A stretch of 64,000 nucleotides of DNA from Blattabacterium cuenoti (GCF_014252035.1 NZ_CP059207.1:557527-621526), one strand, 5' to 3'; positions 18,998-29,095 are shown, counted from the first letter of the stretch. The notes: generated from the letters alone by a model not told the origin. A program made the numbers and translations.

Positions 18998-19894
18998 TTA
19001 ATAACCAAAATTCTTTAATTTATTGTAATCATATCGCCAATTTTTACAAATTTTTACATTCAAAAATAATTGGACTTTTTTTTTAAAAAAAGATTCTATA
19101 TCCATAACAGAATAATATTCTAATTTTTTTATAGATTTTCCTTTTTCTCCAATTAATATTCCTTTTTGAGAATTTCTTTCTACATATATAGTGGATCTTA
19201 TATAGATAAAATTATTATATTCTTTGAATAATTCTGTTTGTATTTCTGTACAATAAGGTATTTCTTTTCTGTAAAAAATAAATATATTTTCTCTTATGAT
19301 TTCACTAACAAAAAAACGCTCTGATTTATTACTAAAAATATCATTGGGATAATAAGGTGGATGCTCAGATAAAAAAGTTATAATTTTATTGATTAATAAA
19401 TCTTCATTTATTTTTTTTAATGCTGATATTGGTAGTATTTCTGACTTTGGAAATATTTTATTCCAGTATTCTATTGTGTCATACAATATGTTTTCTCTAC
19501 ATTTTATTCCTATTTTATCTATCTTATTAATTAAAATTATAATGGGTTTTTTTTGAAAAAATAAACATTTATTAATGTTAGGAGGAATAGTTTCTTTCCT
19601 GCCTATTTCTGTAGTAAATAATATAATATCTGCATCTTCTAAAGATTTTTTCACATATTGCATCATTATTTTTTGTATTAAACCTATAGGATGCATTATT
19701 ATACCAGGCGTATCAGAAAATACAATTTGAATATATGGTTGATTGAATATACCTAATATTCTATGTCTAGTTGTCTGTGGTTTGTATGTTATTATAGATA
19801 TTTTTTCACCAATAATGGAATTTATTAATGTAGATTTTCCTGAATTAGGGAACCCTATAATATTAACAAAACCAGATTTATAAGAAGAACTCAT
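18998..19894 (-). CDS. era: GTPase Era
   Basis: GTPase for 16S rRNA maturation and 30S assembly. The protein is 298 aa with G1 GFPNSGKSTL, G3 DTPG and G4 NKID, followed by a C-terminal KH domain containing GILIGEKGKSIKKL. The C-terminus is slightly divergent and Lys-rich. It lies 3 bases after clpB and is probably co-transcribed with it. Confidence 0.96.
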   Translation of the reverse strand: MSSSYKSGFVNIIGFPNSGKSTLINSIIGEKISIITYKPQTTRHRILGIFNQPYIQIVFSDTPGIIMHPIGLIQKIMMQYVKKSLEDADIILFTTEIGRKETIPPNINKCLFFQKKPIIILINKIDKIGIKCRENILYDTIEYWNKIFPKSEILPISALKKINEDLLINKIITFLSEHPPYYPNDIFSNKSERFFVSEIIRENIFIFYRKEIPYCTEIQTELFKEYNNFIYIRSTIYVERNSQKGILIGEKGKSIKKLEYYSVMDIESFFKKKVQLFLNVKICKNWRYDYNKLKNFGY

Positions 19895-19897
19895 TAT

Positions 19898-22504
19898 TTA
19901 TTTTTTTTCTGATTTTATAAATACAATTCCTTGTTCTTTAAAAAAATCTATTAGAATATTATGATTTTTTTGAATACTTCCTTTAATAATCTCTTTAGAT
20001 AAACTATTTAGAATGTCATGTTGAATTACTCTTTTTAATGGTCTAGCACCAAAATGTGGATCGTACCCTTTTTCCGATAAATATGCTATAGCTTCGTTGG
20101 TATACTCTATACTAATATTATTTCTGGATAATAACTTTTCAAGTTTTTTCATTTGTAATTTTACAATATCCATAATTTCTTTTCTAGAAAGAGGTTTAAA
20201 TAATATTATTTCATCAATACGATTAATAAATTCAGGTCTTACTATATTTTTCAGTAAATCTATTAAAGTTTTTTTTATAGCATCTATTCTATTATAAGAA
20301 ACTTCTTGATCTAAATTTTCCTGTATAATCTCTGAACCTACATTAGAAGTCATAATAATAATAGTATTTGTAAAATTAACAGTTCTTCCTTTATTATCAG
20401 TTAATCTTCCATCATCTAAAACTTGTAAAAGAACGTTAAAAACATCAGAATGAGCTTTTTCTATTTCATCCAAAAGAATAACGCTATACGGTCGTCTTCG
20501 TATAGATTCTGTTAATTGACCACTTTCATCATATCCGACGTATCCAGGAGGAGCGCCTATTAGTCTACTTATAGAATGACGTTCTTGATACTCACTCATA
20601 TCTATTCTAACCATATTATTTTCATCATCAAATAAATATTCCGCTAATGTTTTAGCTAATTCTGTTTTTCCCACTCCTGTACTTCCCATAAAAAGAAAAG
20701 AACCTATAGGTTTTTTCTCATCTTGTAATCCAGCTTTAGAACGTCTTATTGTATTTGCTACAGATTGTATAGCATCATTTTGTCCTACTACTCTTTTATG
20801 CAATTCTTTTTCTAGAAATAATAATTTTTCTTTTTCACTTTGAAGCATTTTAGTAATCGGTATTCCTGTCCATTTAGATACTACTTGTGCAATTTCTTCT
20901 CTAGAAACTTCTTCTTGTATCATTCTTTTTCCTTTGTCACCTTGTTTTTTTAATTCGTTTTCTAGTAATTTAACTTTATTTTGTTCCTCTTTAATTTTTC
21001 CATATCTTAGTTCTGCTACTTTTCCATAATCTCCTAACCTTTCTGCTTGTTCTGCTTCAAACTTAAAATTTTCTATCTTATCTTTAGCTCGTTGTATTCC
21101 TTCTACTAAATCTTTTTCACTTTGCCACTGAGCTTGTAACTGTATTCTTTTCTCATTTAATTTATATAATTCCTTTTTTAATGGAACCAATTGTTGTTCA
21201 TCATTCTCTCTTTTTAATGCTTCTATTTGTATTTCCATATGCATAATTTTTCTGTGTAAAACATCTAGTTCTTCCGGTTTAGAATTGATTTCCATCCTTA
21301 ATTTAGAAGCAGCTTCATCTATTAAATCAATAGCTTTATCAGGTAAAAATCTTTCGTTAATATAACGTTTAGATAGTTCAACCGCTGCTATAATTGATTC
21401 ATCTTTAATTCTTACTTTATGATGACTTTCATATTTATCTTTAATTCCACGTAAAATAGATATAGTATCATTTATAGATGGTTCATCAATATAAACTTGT
21501 TGAAACCTTCTTTCCAAAGCTTTATCTATTCTAAAATATTTTTGATATTCATTTAAAGTCGTAGCTCCTATTGCTCTAAGTTCACCTTTTGCTAATGCTG
21601 GTTTTAAAATATTTGCAGCATCCATAGCACCTTCACCACCCCCTGCTCCAACTAACGTATGTATTTCATCTATAAATAAAATAATTTCTCCATTTGATGA
21701 TGAAACTTCCTTTACAACAGATTTAAGACGTTCTTCAAACTCTCCTTTATATTTAGCTCCTGCTATTAAAGCAGCCATGTCCAATGAAAATACTTTTTTA
21801 TTTTTTAGATTATCTGGAATATCTCCACTAATAATACGGTGCGCAAGTCCTTCAGCAATAGCAGTTTTACCTACACCTGGTTCCCCAATTAATATGGGAT
21901 TATTTTTCGTTCTTCTAGATAATATTTGTAATACTCTACGTATTTCTTCATCACGTCCAATTACTGGATCTAATTTACCATTAGATGCCCATTCATTAAG
22001 GTTTTTTGCATACTTTTCTAAAGCATTATAATTACTTTCTGCTGTAGAAGAAATAACGTTTCCACTTTTTTTTCTAAGATCATCAATAATTTCCTTTATT
22101 AATTTTTCTTTTATTCCTTGATCTTTTAACAATTTTGAAGTAGAATCATCACACATGAATATTCCATAAAAAATATGTTCTACAGAAATAAATTCATCTT
22201 TTAACGATTTAGCATATTTTTCTGCTATATTTAAAATTTTTGTAACGTTATAACTAATATGTTGAGTAAAAGTATTACTGATCACTTTTGGATAGGTAGA
22301 TATTATTCTATTTAATCCAATTATTATGGATTCTCTAGAAACTTTTAACTTATTTAATATAAATGGTATTATATTATTTTCATTATATAATATTGATTTC
22401 AGAATATGCGCCGTATCAATAGCTTGTTGTTGATTTTCTAGTGCAATACGTTGTGCTTCTTGTATTATCTCTTGAGATTTTATAGTAAACTTTTTAGAAT
22501 TCAT
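19898..22504 (-). CDS. clpB: ATP-dependent chaperone ClpB
   Basis: Hexameric disaggregase acting with DnaK. The protein is 868 aa, full length. It has an N-terminal Clp repeat domain, AAA1 with GEPGVGKTAIAEG, the coiled-coil middle domain (about residues 400-530, rich in Glu/Lys/Gln), and AAA2 with GSTGVGKTELAKT. The C-terminal domain has GYDPHFGARPLKRVIQ. It starts the clpB-era unit. Chaperones are commonly retained in endosymbionts with many destabilised proteins. Confidence 0.97.
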   Translation of the reverse strand: MNSKKFTIKSQEIIQEAQRIALENQQQAIDTAHILKSILYNENNIIPFILNKLKVSRESIIIGLNRIISTYPKVISNTFTQHISYNVTKILNIAEKYAKSLKDEFISVEHIFYGIFMCDDSTSKLLKDQGIKEKLIKEIIDDLRKKSGNVISSTAESNYNALEKYAKNLNEWASNGKLDPVIGRDEEIRRVLQILSRRTKNNPILIGEPGVGKTAIAEGLAHRIISGDIPDNLKNKKVFSLDMAALIAGAKYKGEFEERLKSVVKEVSSSNGEIILFIDEIHTLVGAGGGEGAMDAANILKPALAKGELRAIGATTLNEYQKYFRIDKALERRFQQVYIDEPSINDTISILRGIKDKYESHHKVRIKDESIIAAVELSKRYINERFLPDKAIDLIDEAASKLRMEINSKPEELDVLHRKIMHMEIQIEALKRENDEQQLVPLKKELYKLNEKRIQLQAQWQSEKDLVEGIQRAKDKIENFKFEAEQAERLGDYGKVAELRYGKIKEEQNKVKLLENELKKQGDKGKRMIQEEVSREEIAQVVSKWTGIPITKMLQSEKEKLLFLEKELHKRVVGQNDAIQSVANTIRRSKAGLQDEKKPIGSFLFMGSTGVGKTELAKTLAEYLFDDENNMVRIDMSEYQERHSISRLIGAPPGYVGYDESGQLTESIRRRPYSVILLDEIEKAHSDVFNVLLQVLDDGRLTDNKGRTVNFTNTIIIMTSNVGSEIIQENLDQEVSYNRIDAIKKTLIDLLKNIVRPEFINRIDEIILFKPLSRKEIMDIVKLQMKKLEKLLSRNNISIEYTNEAIAYLSEKGYDPHFGARPLKRVIQHDILNSLSKEIIKGSIQKNHNILIDFFKEQGIVFIKSEKK

Positions 22505-22578
22505 ATAAAATTTGTTTATTGAGAAATATATTATTTATTTATTTTGTGAAACTAATGACTACACTAAATTAAGGCATT

Positions 22579-23670
22579 ATGATAAAAATGGAAGAAATTG
22601 AATCTATTTCAAACAGAATTCACAAAATACACGACATTTTAAATATAAATCAAATTAAACATAATTTATATCAAGAACAAAAAAAAATATCCGATCCAAA
22701 TTTTTGGAATGAAAAAAATGATTCTCAAGAATTATTGAAAAGGATAAACGAAATGAAAAAATGTATTGAGAATTTTACAGAATTAGAAAATTCTTTAGAG
22801 GAATTAAAAATAATTTTTTCTCTTTCTCAAGAAGAAAATTTAGAAAAAGAATTTAAAATTCAATTACGTAAAACAAAAAAATTAGTTTCAAAAATAGAAT
22901 TAATTAATCTTTTATCAGAAAAAGAAGATCATTTAAATGCTATATTACAAATATCTGCAGGTGCTGGAGGAACTGAAAGTTGTGATTGGGTTTCTATGTT
23001 AATGAGAATGTATATCATGTGGGCAGAAAAAAATAATTTTGGAATAAAAAAAATACATCATATATCTGGAGATATAGCAGGAACCAAATCTATAACTCTG
23101 GAAATTTTAGGAAAAAATGCTTTTGGATATCTAAAAGGAGAGAATGGAATACACAGGTTAATACGAATATCTCCATTTGATAGTAATTCTAAACGTCATA
23201 CTTCATTTTCTTCAGTTTATGTTTATCCGATGATAAATGATGATATAAATATTAATATCAATAATTCAGAAATAAAATGGGAAACATTTCGTTCTAGTGG
23301 TGCTGGAGGGCAAAATGTAAATAAAGTAGAGACTGGAGTAAGATTACGTCATTTGCCTACGGGAATCAAAATAGAAAATACAGAAACACGTTCTCAAATA
23401 CAAAATAGACAAAAAGCTTTACAAATTTTGAAATCTAGATTATTTGAAATAGAAATGATGAAAAAAAATGAAAAAAAGGAAAAAATACAATTAGAAAAAA
23501 AAAAAATAGAATGGGGAAATCAAATACGAAATTACATAATGCATCCTTATAAATTAATAAAAGATCTAAGAACTGGTTATGAAACTACAAAAATTCAATC
23601 TATAATGGATGGTGAAATAGAAATTTTTCTAAAAAAATTTTTAGTTTATAAAAAAAAAATTACTGAATAA
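22579..23670 (+). CDS. prfB: Peptide chain release factor 2
   Basis: Recognises UAA and UGA stops. The protein is 363 aa with the RF2 tripeptide SPF in RISPFDSNSKRHTSF near residue 198 and the catalytic GGQ in SSGAGGQNVNK near 244. The whole gene is one open frame: the autoregulatory CUU-UGA programmed frameshift common near codon 26 of prfB is absent. A run of 12 A's (23495-23506) lies within the C-terminal coding region in frame. It heads a plus-strand cluster prfB-speA-speB-cmk-fabG-menD. Confidence 0.97.
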   Translation: MIKMEEIESISNRIHKIHDILNINQIKHNLYQEQKKISDPNFWNEKNDSQELLKRINEMKKCIENFTELENSLEELKIIFSLSQEENLEKEFKIQLRKTKKLVSKIELINLLSEKEDHLNAILQISAGAGGTESCDWVSMLMRMYIMWAEKNNFGIKKIHHISGDIAGTKSITLEILGKNAFGYLKGENGIHRLIRISPFDSNSKRHTSFSSVYVYPMINDDINININNSEIKWETFRSSGAGGQNVNKVETGVRLRHLPTGIKIENTETRSQIQNRQKALQILKSRLFEIEMMKKNEKKEKIQLEKKKIEWGNQIRNYIMHPYKLIKDLRTGYETTKIQSIMDGEIEIFLKKFLVYKKKITE

Positions 23671-23684
23671 CTTTATTTATATAT

Positions 23685-25076
23685 ATGAAAATTCGTTATG
23701 CTGATCTTATAGATCAAACTTTTGATTTTCCTACTGAGGAATTTTCTATGAAAAATAATTTATTAGAATTTCATGGTATTCCACTAATGGATCTTATTCA
23801 AAGATATGGAACTCCATTAAAATTTACTTTTTTACCAAAAATATCTAATAACATAAAAAAAGCTAGAAAATGGTTTGAAAAAGCTATTCATATTAATAAA
23901 TATAATAATAAATACACATATTGTTATTGTACAAAAAGTTCTCATTTTTCCTTTATTTTAGAAGAAGTTTTAAAAAATAATATCAGTATAGAAACTTCAT
24001 ATGCTTATGATATAGATATCGTTAAAAATCTATATCAAAAAGGAAAAACAAATAAAAATATTGAAGTTATTTGCAATGGATATAAAACTTTAAATTACAT
24101 AAAAAAAATATCAGAACTTATTAACAATGGTTTTTCTAATACTATTCCTATATTAGATAATGATGATGAGTTAGAAAAACTTAGTTTATTTATTAATTAT
24201 CCTTTTAAGTTAGGAATACGTATAGCTTCGGAAGAAGAACCAAAATTTGAATTTTATACTTCTAGATTAGGAATATGTTATAAAGATATTATTGTATTCT
24301 ATCTAAACAAAATAAAAAATAACCCAAAAGTAGAATTAAGGATGTTGCATTTTTTCATTAATACTGGTATTAAAGATACTGCGTATTATTGGAATGAATT
24401 ATTTAAATGTTTGCATATTTATGCAAAACTAAAAAAAATCGCCCCTGAATTAGATATTTTAAATATAGGTGGTGGATTTCCCATTAAAACTTCCATGTCT
24501 TTTACATATGACTATGAGTATATAACTAATGAAATTGTTTATCAAATAAAGAAATTTTGTCAAAAAGAAAATGTATCAGAACCACATATATATACAGAAT
24601 TTGGAGCCTATACTGTAGGAGAAAGTGGAGGGGTTTTGTACAAAATATTATGCCAAAAACGTCAAAACGATAGAGAAAAGTGGAATATGATAGACAGTTC
24701 TTTTATGACTACTCTTCCTGATACATGGGCTATTAGCAGAAGATTTATCATGATGGCTATTAATCGTTGGAATGATTCTTATGAAAGGGTTTTTTTAGGA
24801 GGACTAACATGTGATAGTGATGATTACTATAATTCGGAACAACATATGAATGCAATATATCTCCCTTGTTTTCGAAAAAAAACTCCATTATATATTGGAT
24901 TTTTTAATACTGGAGCTTATCAAGATACTATTAGTGGATATGGAGGTGTCCACCATTGTTTGATTCCACAACCTATTCACATATTAATAAATTATGATAA
25001 TAAAAATAAATTAGTATACAAAATATTTCGTCATTCTCAAAGTCCAGAAGAAGTATTGAAAATATTAGGATATTAG
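23685..25076 (+). CDS. speA: Arginine decarboxylase, PLP-dependent
   Basis: Decarboxylates arginine to agmatine. The protein is 463 aa and belongs to the fold-III (alanine racemase-like) decarboxylases. The likely PLP Lys is in CYCTKSSHFSF near residue 84; the phosphate-binding glycine loop is LNIGGGFP near 262; the C-terminal active-site Cys/Asp region is LGGLTCDSDDYY. It is shorter than the E. coli enzyme of about 658 aa, which fits the Bacteroidota form. The agmatinase gene follows after 19 bases, strongly supporting the assignment over diaminopimelate decarboxylase. Confidence 0.88.
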   Translation: MKIRYADLIDQTFDFPTEEFSMKNNLLEFHGIPLMDLIQRYGTPLKFTFLPKISNNIKKARKWFEKAIHINKYNNKYTYCYCTKSSHFSFILEEVLKNNISIETSYAYDIDIVKNLYQKGKTNKNIEVICNGYKTLNYIKKISELINNGFSNTIPILDNDDELEKLSLFINYPFKLGIRIASEEEPKFEFYTSRLGICYKDIIVFYLNKIKNNPKVELRMLHFFINTGIKDTAYYWNELFKCLHIYAKLKKIAPELDILNIGGGFPIKTSMSFTYDYEYITNEIVYQIKKFCQKENVSEPHIYTEFGAYTVGESGGVLYKILCQKRQNDREKWNMIDSSFMTTLPDTWAISRRFIMMAINRWNDSYERVFLGGLTCDSDDYYNSEQHMNAIYLPCFRKKTPLYIGFFNTGAYQDTISGYGGVHHCLIPQPIHILINYDNKNKLVYKIFRHSQSPEEVLKILGY

Positions 25077-25095
25077 ATTAATTATAAAATTTCTT

Positions 25096-25959
25096 ATGAA
25101 AAAAAAAAGTTTTGCTGGTATACCTAAAAAATATTCAATTATAGAAAATTCTAAAATAGTATTAATTTTAGTTCCATATGAATCTGATGCAACGTGGAAA
25201 AAAGGCTCTATAAGAGGACCAAAAGCTTTCTTAAATGCATCAAATTATATGGAATTATACGATATAGAAACTAATTCTGAAGTGTATAAAAAAGGAATTT
25301 TTATTATCGATTTTATTGATGATAAAAATTCCTTAAGTTCCCAACAAATGATTAAAAAAGTAAAAAATATCACCAATAAATTTATATCAAAAAATAAATT
25401 TATTACTTTAATAGGTGGGGACCATTCAATCTCAATAGGAAGTATAAAAGCCTTTGGAGAAAAATATAGTGATGATTTAAGTATTCTACATATGGATGCT
25501 CATGCGGATTTACGTCCTATATACAATGGAGATTATTATAATCATGCTTGTTCTATGTATGAAGCTTCAAAAAAATATCCATTAATTCAAATAGGAATTA
25601 GAAGTATGGATATCACGGAAATAAATAATATCCAAAAAGGAAATGTTTTTTATATGCACAAAATATATAAAAATGAATTATGGATGAATAATGCAATTAA
25701 TAATTTATCAACAAAATATATATATATAAGTATAGATATTGATGTATTTGATCCAAGTATTGCACCTTCTACGGGAACACCAGAACCAGGAGGTTTATAC
25801 TGGTATACTGCTATAAAATTTTTAAGAAAAGTTTTTGAAAAAAAAAAGGTCGTCGGATTTGATATAGTTGAACTTCTACCAAATGATAAAGAGCATTCTA
25901 CTGATTTTTTATCAGCAAAACTTTATTATAAATTATTATCATACAAATATGAAACATAA
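25096..25959 (+). CDS. speB: Agmatinase (ureohydrolase family)
   Basis: Hydrolyses agmatine to putrescine and urea with a binuclear Mn centre. The protein is 287 aa. Metal ligands are visible in GGDHSISIG, HMDAHADLR and SIDIDVFDPS, followed by APSTGTPEPGGL typical of agmatinases rather than arginases. The position directly after speA supports agmatinase, but arginase activity cannot be excluded from sequence alone. Its last 11 bases overlap the start of cmk. Urea release is notable because published Blattabacterium genomes encode urease. Confidence 0.88.
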   Translation: MKKKSFAGIPKKYSIIENSKIVLILVPYESDATWKKGSIRGPKAFLNASNYMELYDIETNSEVYKKGIFIIDFIDDKNSLSSQQMIKKVKNITNKFISKNKFITLIGGDHSISIGSIKAFGEKYSDDLSILHMDAHADLRPIYNGDYYNHACSMYEASKKYPLIQIGIRSMDITEINNIQKGNVFYMHKIYKNELWMNNAINNLSTKYIYISIDIDVFDPSIAPSTGTPEPGGLYWYTAIKFLRKVFEKKKVVGFDIVELLPNDKEHSTDFLSAKLYYKLLSYKYET

Positions 25960-26646
25960 CAAAAAAAAAATTATCATAGCTATAGACGGTTTTTCTTCAT
26001 CTGGAAAAAGTACTTTAGCAAAAGCTATTTCCAAAAAATTAAAGTATAAATATTTAGATACTGGAGGTATGTACAGAAGCATTGCTTTGCTAGCCATACG
26101 GGAAAAAATATTTAATAGTGATTTATGGAATCACCAAAATTTTCTACACTTATTAAAAAAAAAATATTTCAAATAAAATGGAATGAAAAAATAAATGAAA
26201 CAGAATTTTTTTTGTATAAAAAAAATGTAAAATCTGAAATTAGATCAGTGGAAGTTTCAAAAAAAGTAAGTATTATATCTAAAATACCGGAAATTCGTCA
26301 GTTATTAATTTCTATGCAAAGAGATTTTGGAAAAAATAGAGGAATAGTAGTGGATGGAAGAGATATTGGAACTATAGTTTTTCCCAAATCAGAATTGAAA
26401 ATTTTTCTCAAAGGATCAATAGAAATCAGATCCTATAGAAGATATAAAAATATTAAAACAGAAGAGAAAAAAAATATTTCTTACGAAGAAGTAAAAAAAG
26501 ATTTAGTTTATAGAGATACAATGGATATAAATAGAAAATATTCACCATTAAAAAAGTCTATAAATGCAATAGAAATAGATAATACATTTCTTAATGCAGA
26601 AGAACAATTAAATATCATCAATCAATTGATAAATAAAATCAAATAA
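25949..26646 (+). pseudogene. cmk: Cytidylate kinase split by a frameshift at an A10 tract
   Basis: CMP/dCMP kinase of pyrimidine nucleotide metabolism. The first frame (ATG 25949) gives 75 aa with the P-loop GFSSSGKST at residues 14-22 and the CMP-binding DTGGMYRS, then stops at 26176. The rest of the protein, including VVDGRDIGT, RSYRRY and RDTMDINR, reads in the -1 frame to 26646. The switch lies at ten A's, 26155-26164. Adding one A to the transcript, or -1 slipping on A_AAA_AAA, rejoins the frames to about 232 aa, the normal Cmk length, with all motifs in order. It may be rescued by slippage, be a recent pseudogene, or be a sequencing error. Everything around the tract is well conserved, so I favour a functional product. 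Confidence 0.85.
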
Positions 26647-26652
26647 AATTTA

Positions 26653-27387
26653 ATGAAATTATTAAGTGGAAAAGTTGCTATAGTAACAGGAGGTTCAGGT
26701 GATATAGGAAAAACTATAGTAAAGACTTTTGTTCAACATGGAGCAAATGTAATTTTTACATTTTTATCCTCAGAAAATGAAGCAAAAAAATTATCGATAA
26801 AATTTCCTGATTTTGTAGAACCATATAAAATTGATATTTCAGATTTTAATTCTTCAGAAAAAATGATAAAAAAAATTACAAAAAAATATGGTAGTATAGA
26901 TATATTGGTTAATAATGCTGGAATAATAAAAGATAATTTATTACTTAAAACTTCGAAAAAAGATTGGGATATAGTGATAAAAACTAATCTATTTTCTGTT
27001 TTCAATTTAACAAAACATGTTATTTTTCCTATGATGAAGCAAAAAAAAGGAAGCATCATCAATATGAGTTCTATCATAGGGATAACTGGAAATATCGGTC
27101 AATCAAGTTATGCCGCATCTAAAGCTGGAATCATTGGATTTACAAAATCAATAGCACGAGAATTAGGTAGAAAAAATATCCGTTGTAATGCTATCGCCCC
27201 TGGATATATAGATACAAAAATGAATTTTAATTTACAATCTAAATTAAAAGAAAATTGGATAAAAAAAATTCCTTTAAAAAGAGCTGGTACTCCTCAAGAT
27301 GTTGCAAATTGTAGTTTATTTCTTGCTTCTGATTTATCTAATTATATTACTGGCTCCATTTTAAATGTAAATGGAGGATTAATTTAA
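26653..27387 (+). CDS. fabG: 3-oxoacyl-[ACP] reductase
   Basis: NADPH-dependent reduction of 3-ketoacyl-ACP in fatty acid synthesis. The protein is 244 aa, a classical SDR: cofactor motif TGGSGDIGK at residues 11-19, NNAG in LVNNAGII, and catalytic Tyr/Lys in SYAASKAGIIG near 151-161; the C-terminus ends TGSILNVNGGLI as in FabG. It begins 6 bases after the cmk stop and lies 7 bases before menD. Confidence 0.95.
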   Translation: MKLLSGKVAIVTGGSGDIGKTIVKTFVQHGANVIFTFLSSENEAKKLSIKFPDFVEPYKIDISDFNSSEKMIKKITKKYGSIDILVNNAGIIKDNLLLKTSKKDWDIVIKTNLFSVFNLTKHVIFPMMKQKKGSIINMSSIIGITGNIGQSSYAASKAGIIGFTKSIARELGRKNIRCNAIAPGYIDTKMNFNLQSKLKENWIKKIPLKRAGTPQDVANCSLFLASDLSNYITGSILNVNGGLI

Positions 27388-27394
27388 ATTTTAA

Positions 27395-29095
27395 ATGTAT
27401 TCAAATAAAAAAATAGTACAAAGTTTAGGTGAAATTTTAATTTCGAAATATATTTTTAATATCATTATATCTCCAGGATCTAGAAACGCTCCTATTATAG
27501 TACATTTTACACAACATAAAAAATTCAATACTTATAGTATTGTAGATGAAAGATGTGCTGGATTTTTTGCTTTAGGAATGGCACAAAAAATAAGAAAACC
27601 AGTAGTTATGAGTTGTACATCTGGTTCAGCAGTTGTTAATTATTATCCTTCAATTACAGAAGCATTTTATCAAAAAATACCATTAATTGTTATTACTGCA
27701 GATCGTCCTAAAGAAATTATAGATGTTTATGATGGTCAATCAATTCATCAGGAGAATATATTTAATAATCATGTAGAAATGTCAATACAATTAACAGAAG
27801 ATGAATCGGTGTTGGGATTATGGTATAATGAAAAATTAATTAATGAATCTATAAATAAATGTTTTTTAAGTAAAAGGCCTATACATATCAATATACCTTT
27901 CTCAGAACCACTTTATCAAACTACTAATCGTTTAAAAGTTAAACCTAAAATCATCGATTATATTCCTACAACAAATTATATAATAAAATCATCGATTTAT
28001 AAGAAAGAAAAATATTTATTCCATAAATATAAAAAAAAAATGATTTTAATAGGATTATGTCATATTGATTATGATGATATAAAAAAATTTCTATTAAAAT
28101 TTAGAGCAGATCCATCTGTGGTTATTTTTACAGAAACAACATCTAATATTATTAATGAAAAAATTTGTTTTTCTAATATAGATGAACTCATATTTAATAT
28201 GAAAAATGAAGATTGGATAAAATTAAAACCTCATATTTTAATAACCATTGGTGTTAATATTATATCTAAAAAAATAAAATCCTTTTTGAGAAAATTCCCA
28301 CCATTATATCATTGGCATATAGGAGGAGAAAACATGGAAAAATATCCTGATACTTATTATAAATTAAGTACATATTGGCCTATTTCGGAAAAATATTTTT
28401 TTCAAAATTTCTGTAGTAATTATCATATAAAAAACCATTCACTTTCAGATTATAGGTATCAGTGGGAAAAAATAAAAAAAAAAAAGATAAGTAAACAAGA
28501 ATTTTTTATAAAAAAAGAAAAAAGTTTTTCAGATTTAAAAGCTTTATTTTTAGTATTTAAATCAGTTCCAGACAATTCCATACTTCAATTAGGAAATAGT
28601 ATGGTGATAAGATATTATCAATTATTTCATGATAAAAAAAAATCTATTACATCCTATTGTAATCGTGGAACTTCAGGGATAGATGGTTGTGTTTCAACTG
28701 CTATAGGAATGGCTGTCAGCAGTAAAAAAATTGTAACATTGATTGTAGGGGATATTAGTTTTTTTTATGATAGTAATGCTTTATGGAATAATTATACACC
28801 AAAAAACTTTCGTATTATTCTTATTAACAATAGAGGAGGAAATATATTCAGGTTTATTTCAAAAATAAAAATTTCAGAAAAAATATCCAATTTTTTTGAA
28901 ACAAAACACAAATTTTCCGCGAATACAATATGTAAAATGCACAAATTTAAATATGAAGGAGTTTCTAATTATTATTATTTAAAGAAAAAACTATCATATT
29001 TTTGGAATAATTTTAACAAACCATTTCTTTTAGAAATAAAAACTCATAGATACGACAATGCAAAAATATTAAAGAAATATCTTTTATTATCTTAA
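27395..29095 (+). CDS. menD: SEPHCHC synthase (menaquinone synthesis)
   Basis: ThDP-dependent addition of 2-oxoglutarate to isochorismate, the first committed step to menaquinone. The protein is 566 aa. The N-terminal Pyr domain shows SPGSRNAP and the catalytic DERCAGFFALG; the C-terminal PP domain has NRGTSGIDG and the ThDP motif region GDISFFYDSNALW ending in NNRGGNIFRF. All expected regions are present. Its last 83 bases overlap the end of the convergent sanA-like gene. Menaquinone fits a respiratory chain with ATP synthase (atpDC). Confidence 0.95.
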   Translation: MYSNKKIVQSLGEILISKYIFNIIISPGSRNAPIIVHFTQHKKFNTYSIVDERCAGFFALGMAQKIRKPVVMSCTSGSAVVNYYPSITEAFYQKIPLIVITADRPKEIIDVYDGQSIHQENIFNNHVEMSIQLTEDESVLGLWYNEKLINESINKCFLSKRPIHINIPFSEPLYQTTNRLKVKPKIIDYIPTTNYIIKSSIYKKEKYLFHKYKKKMILIGLCHIDYDDIKKFLLKFRADPSVVIFTETTSNIINEKICFSNIDELIFNMKNEDWIKLKPHILITIGVNIISKKIKSFLRKFPPLYHWHIGGENMEKYPDTYYKLSTYWPISEKYFFQNFCSNYHIKNHSLSDYRYQWEKIKKKKISKQEFFIKKEKSFSDLKALFLVFKSVPDNSILQLGNSMVIRYYQLFHDKKKSITSYCNRGTSGIDGCVSTAIGMAVSSKKIVTLIVGDISFFYDSNALWNNYTPKNFRIILINNRGGNIFRFISKIKISEKISNFFETKHKFSANTICKMHKFKYEGVSNYYYLKKKLSYFWNNFNKPFLLEIKTHRYDNAKILKKYLLLS

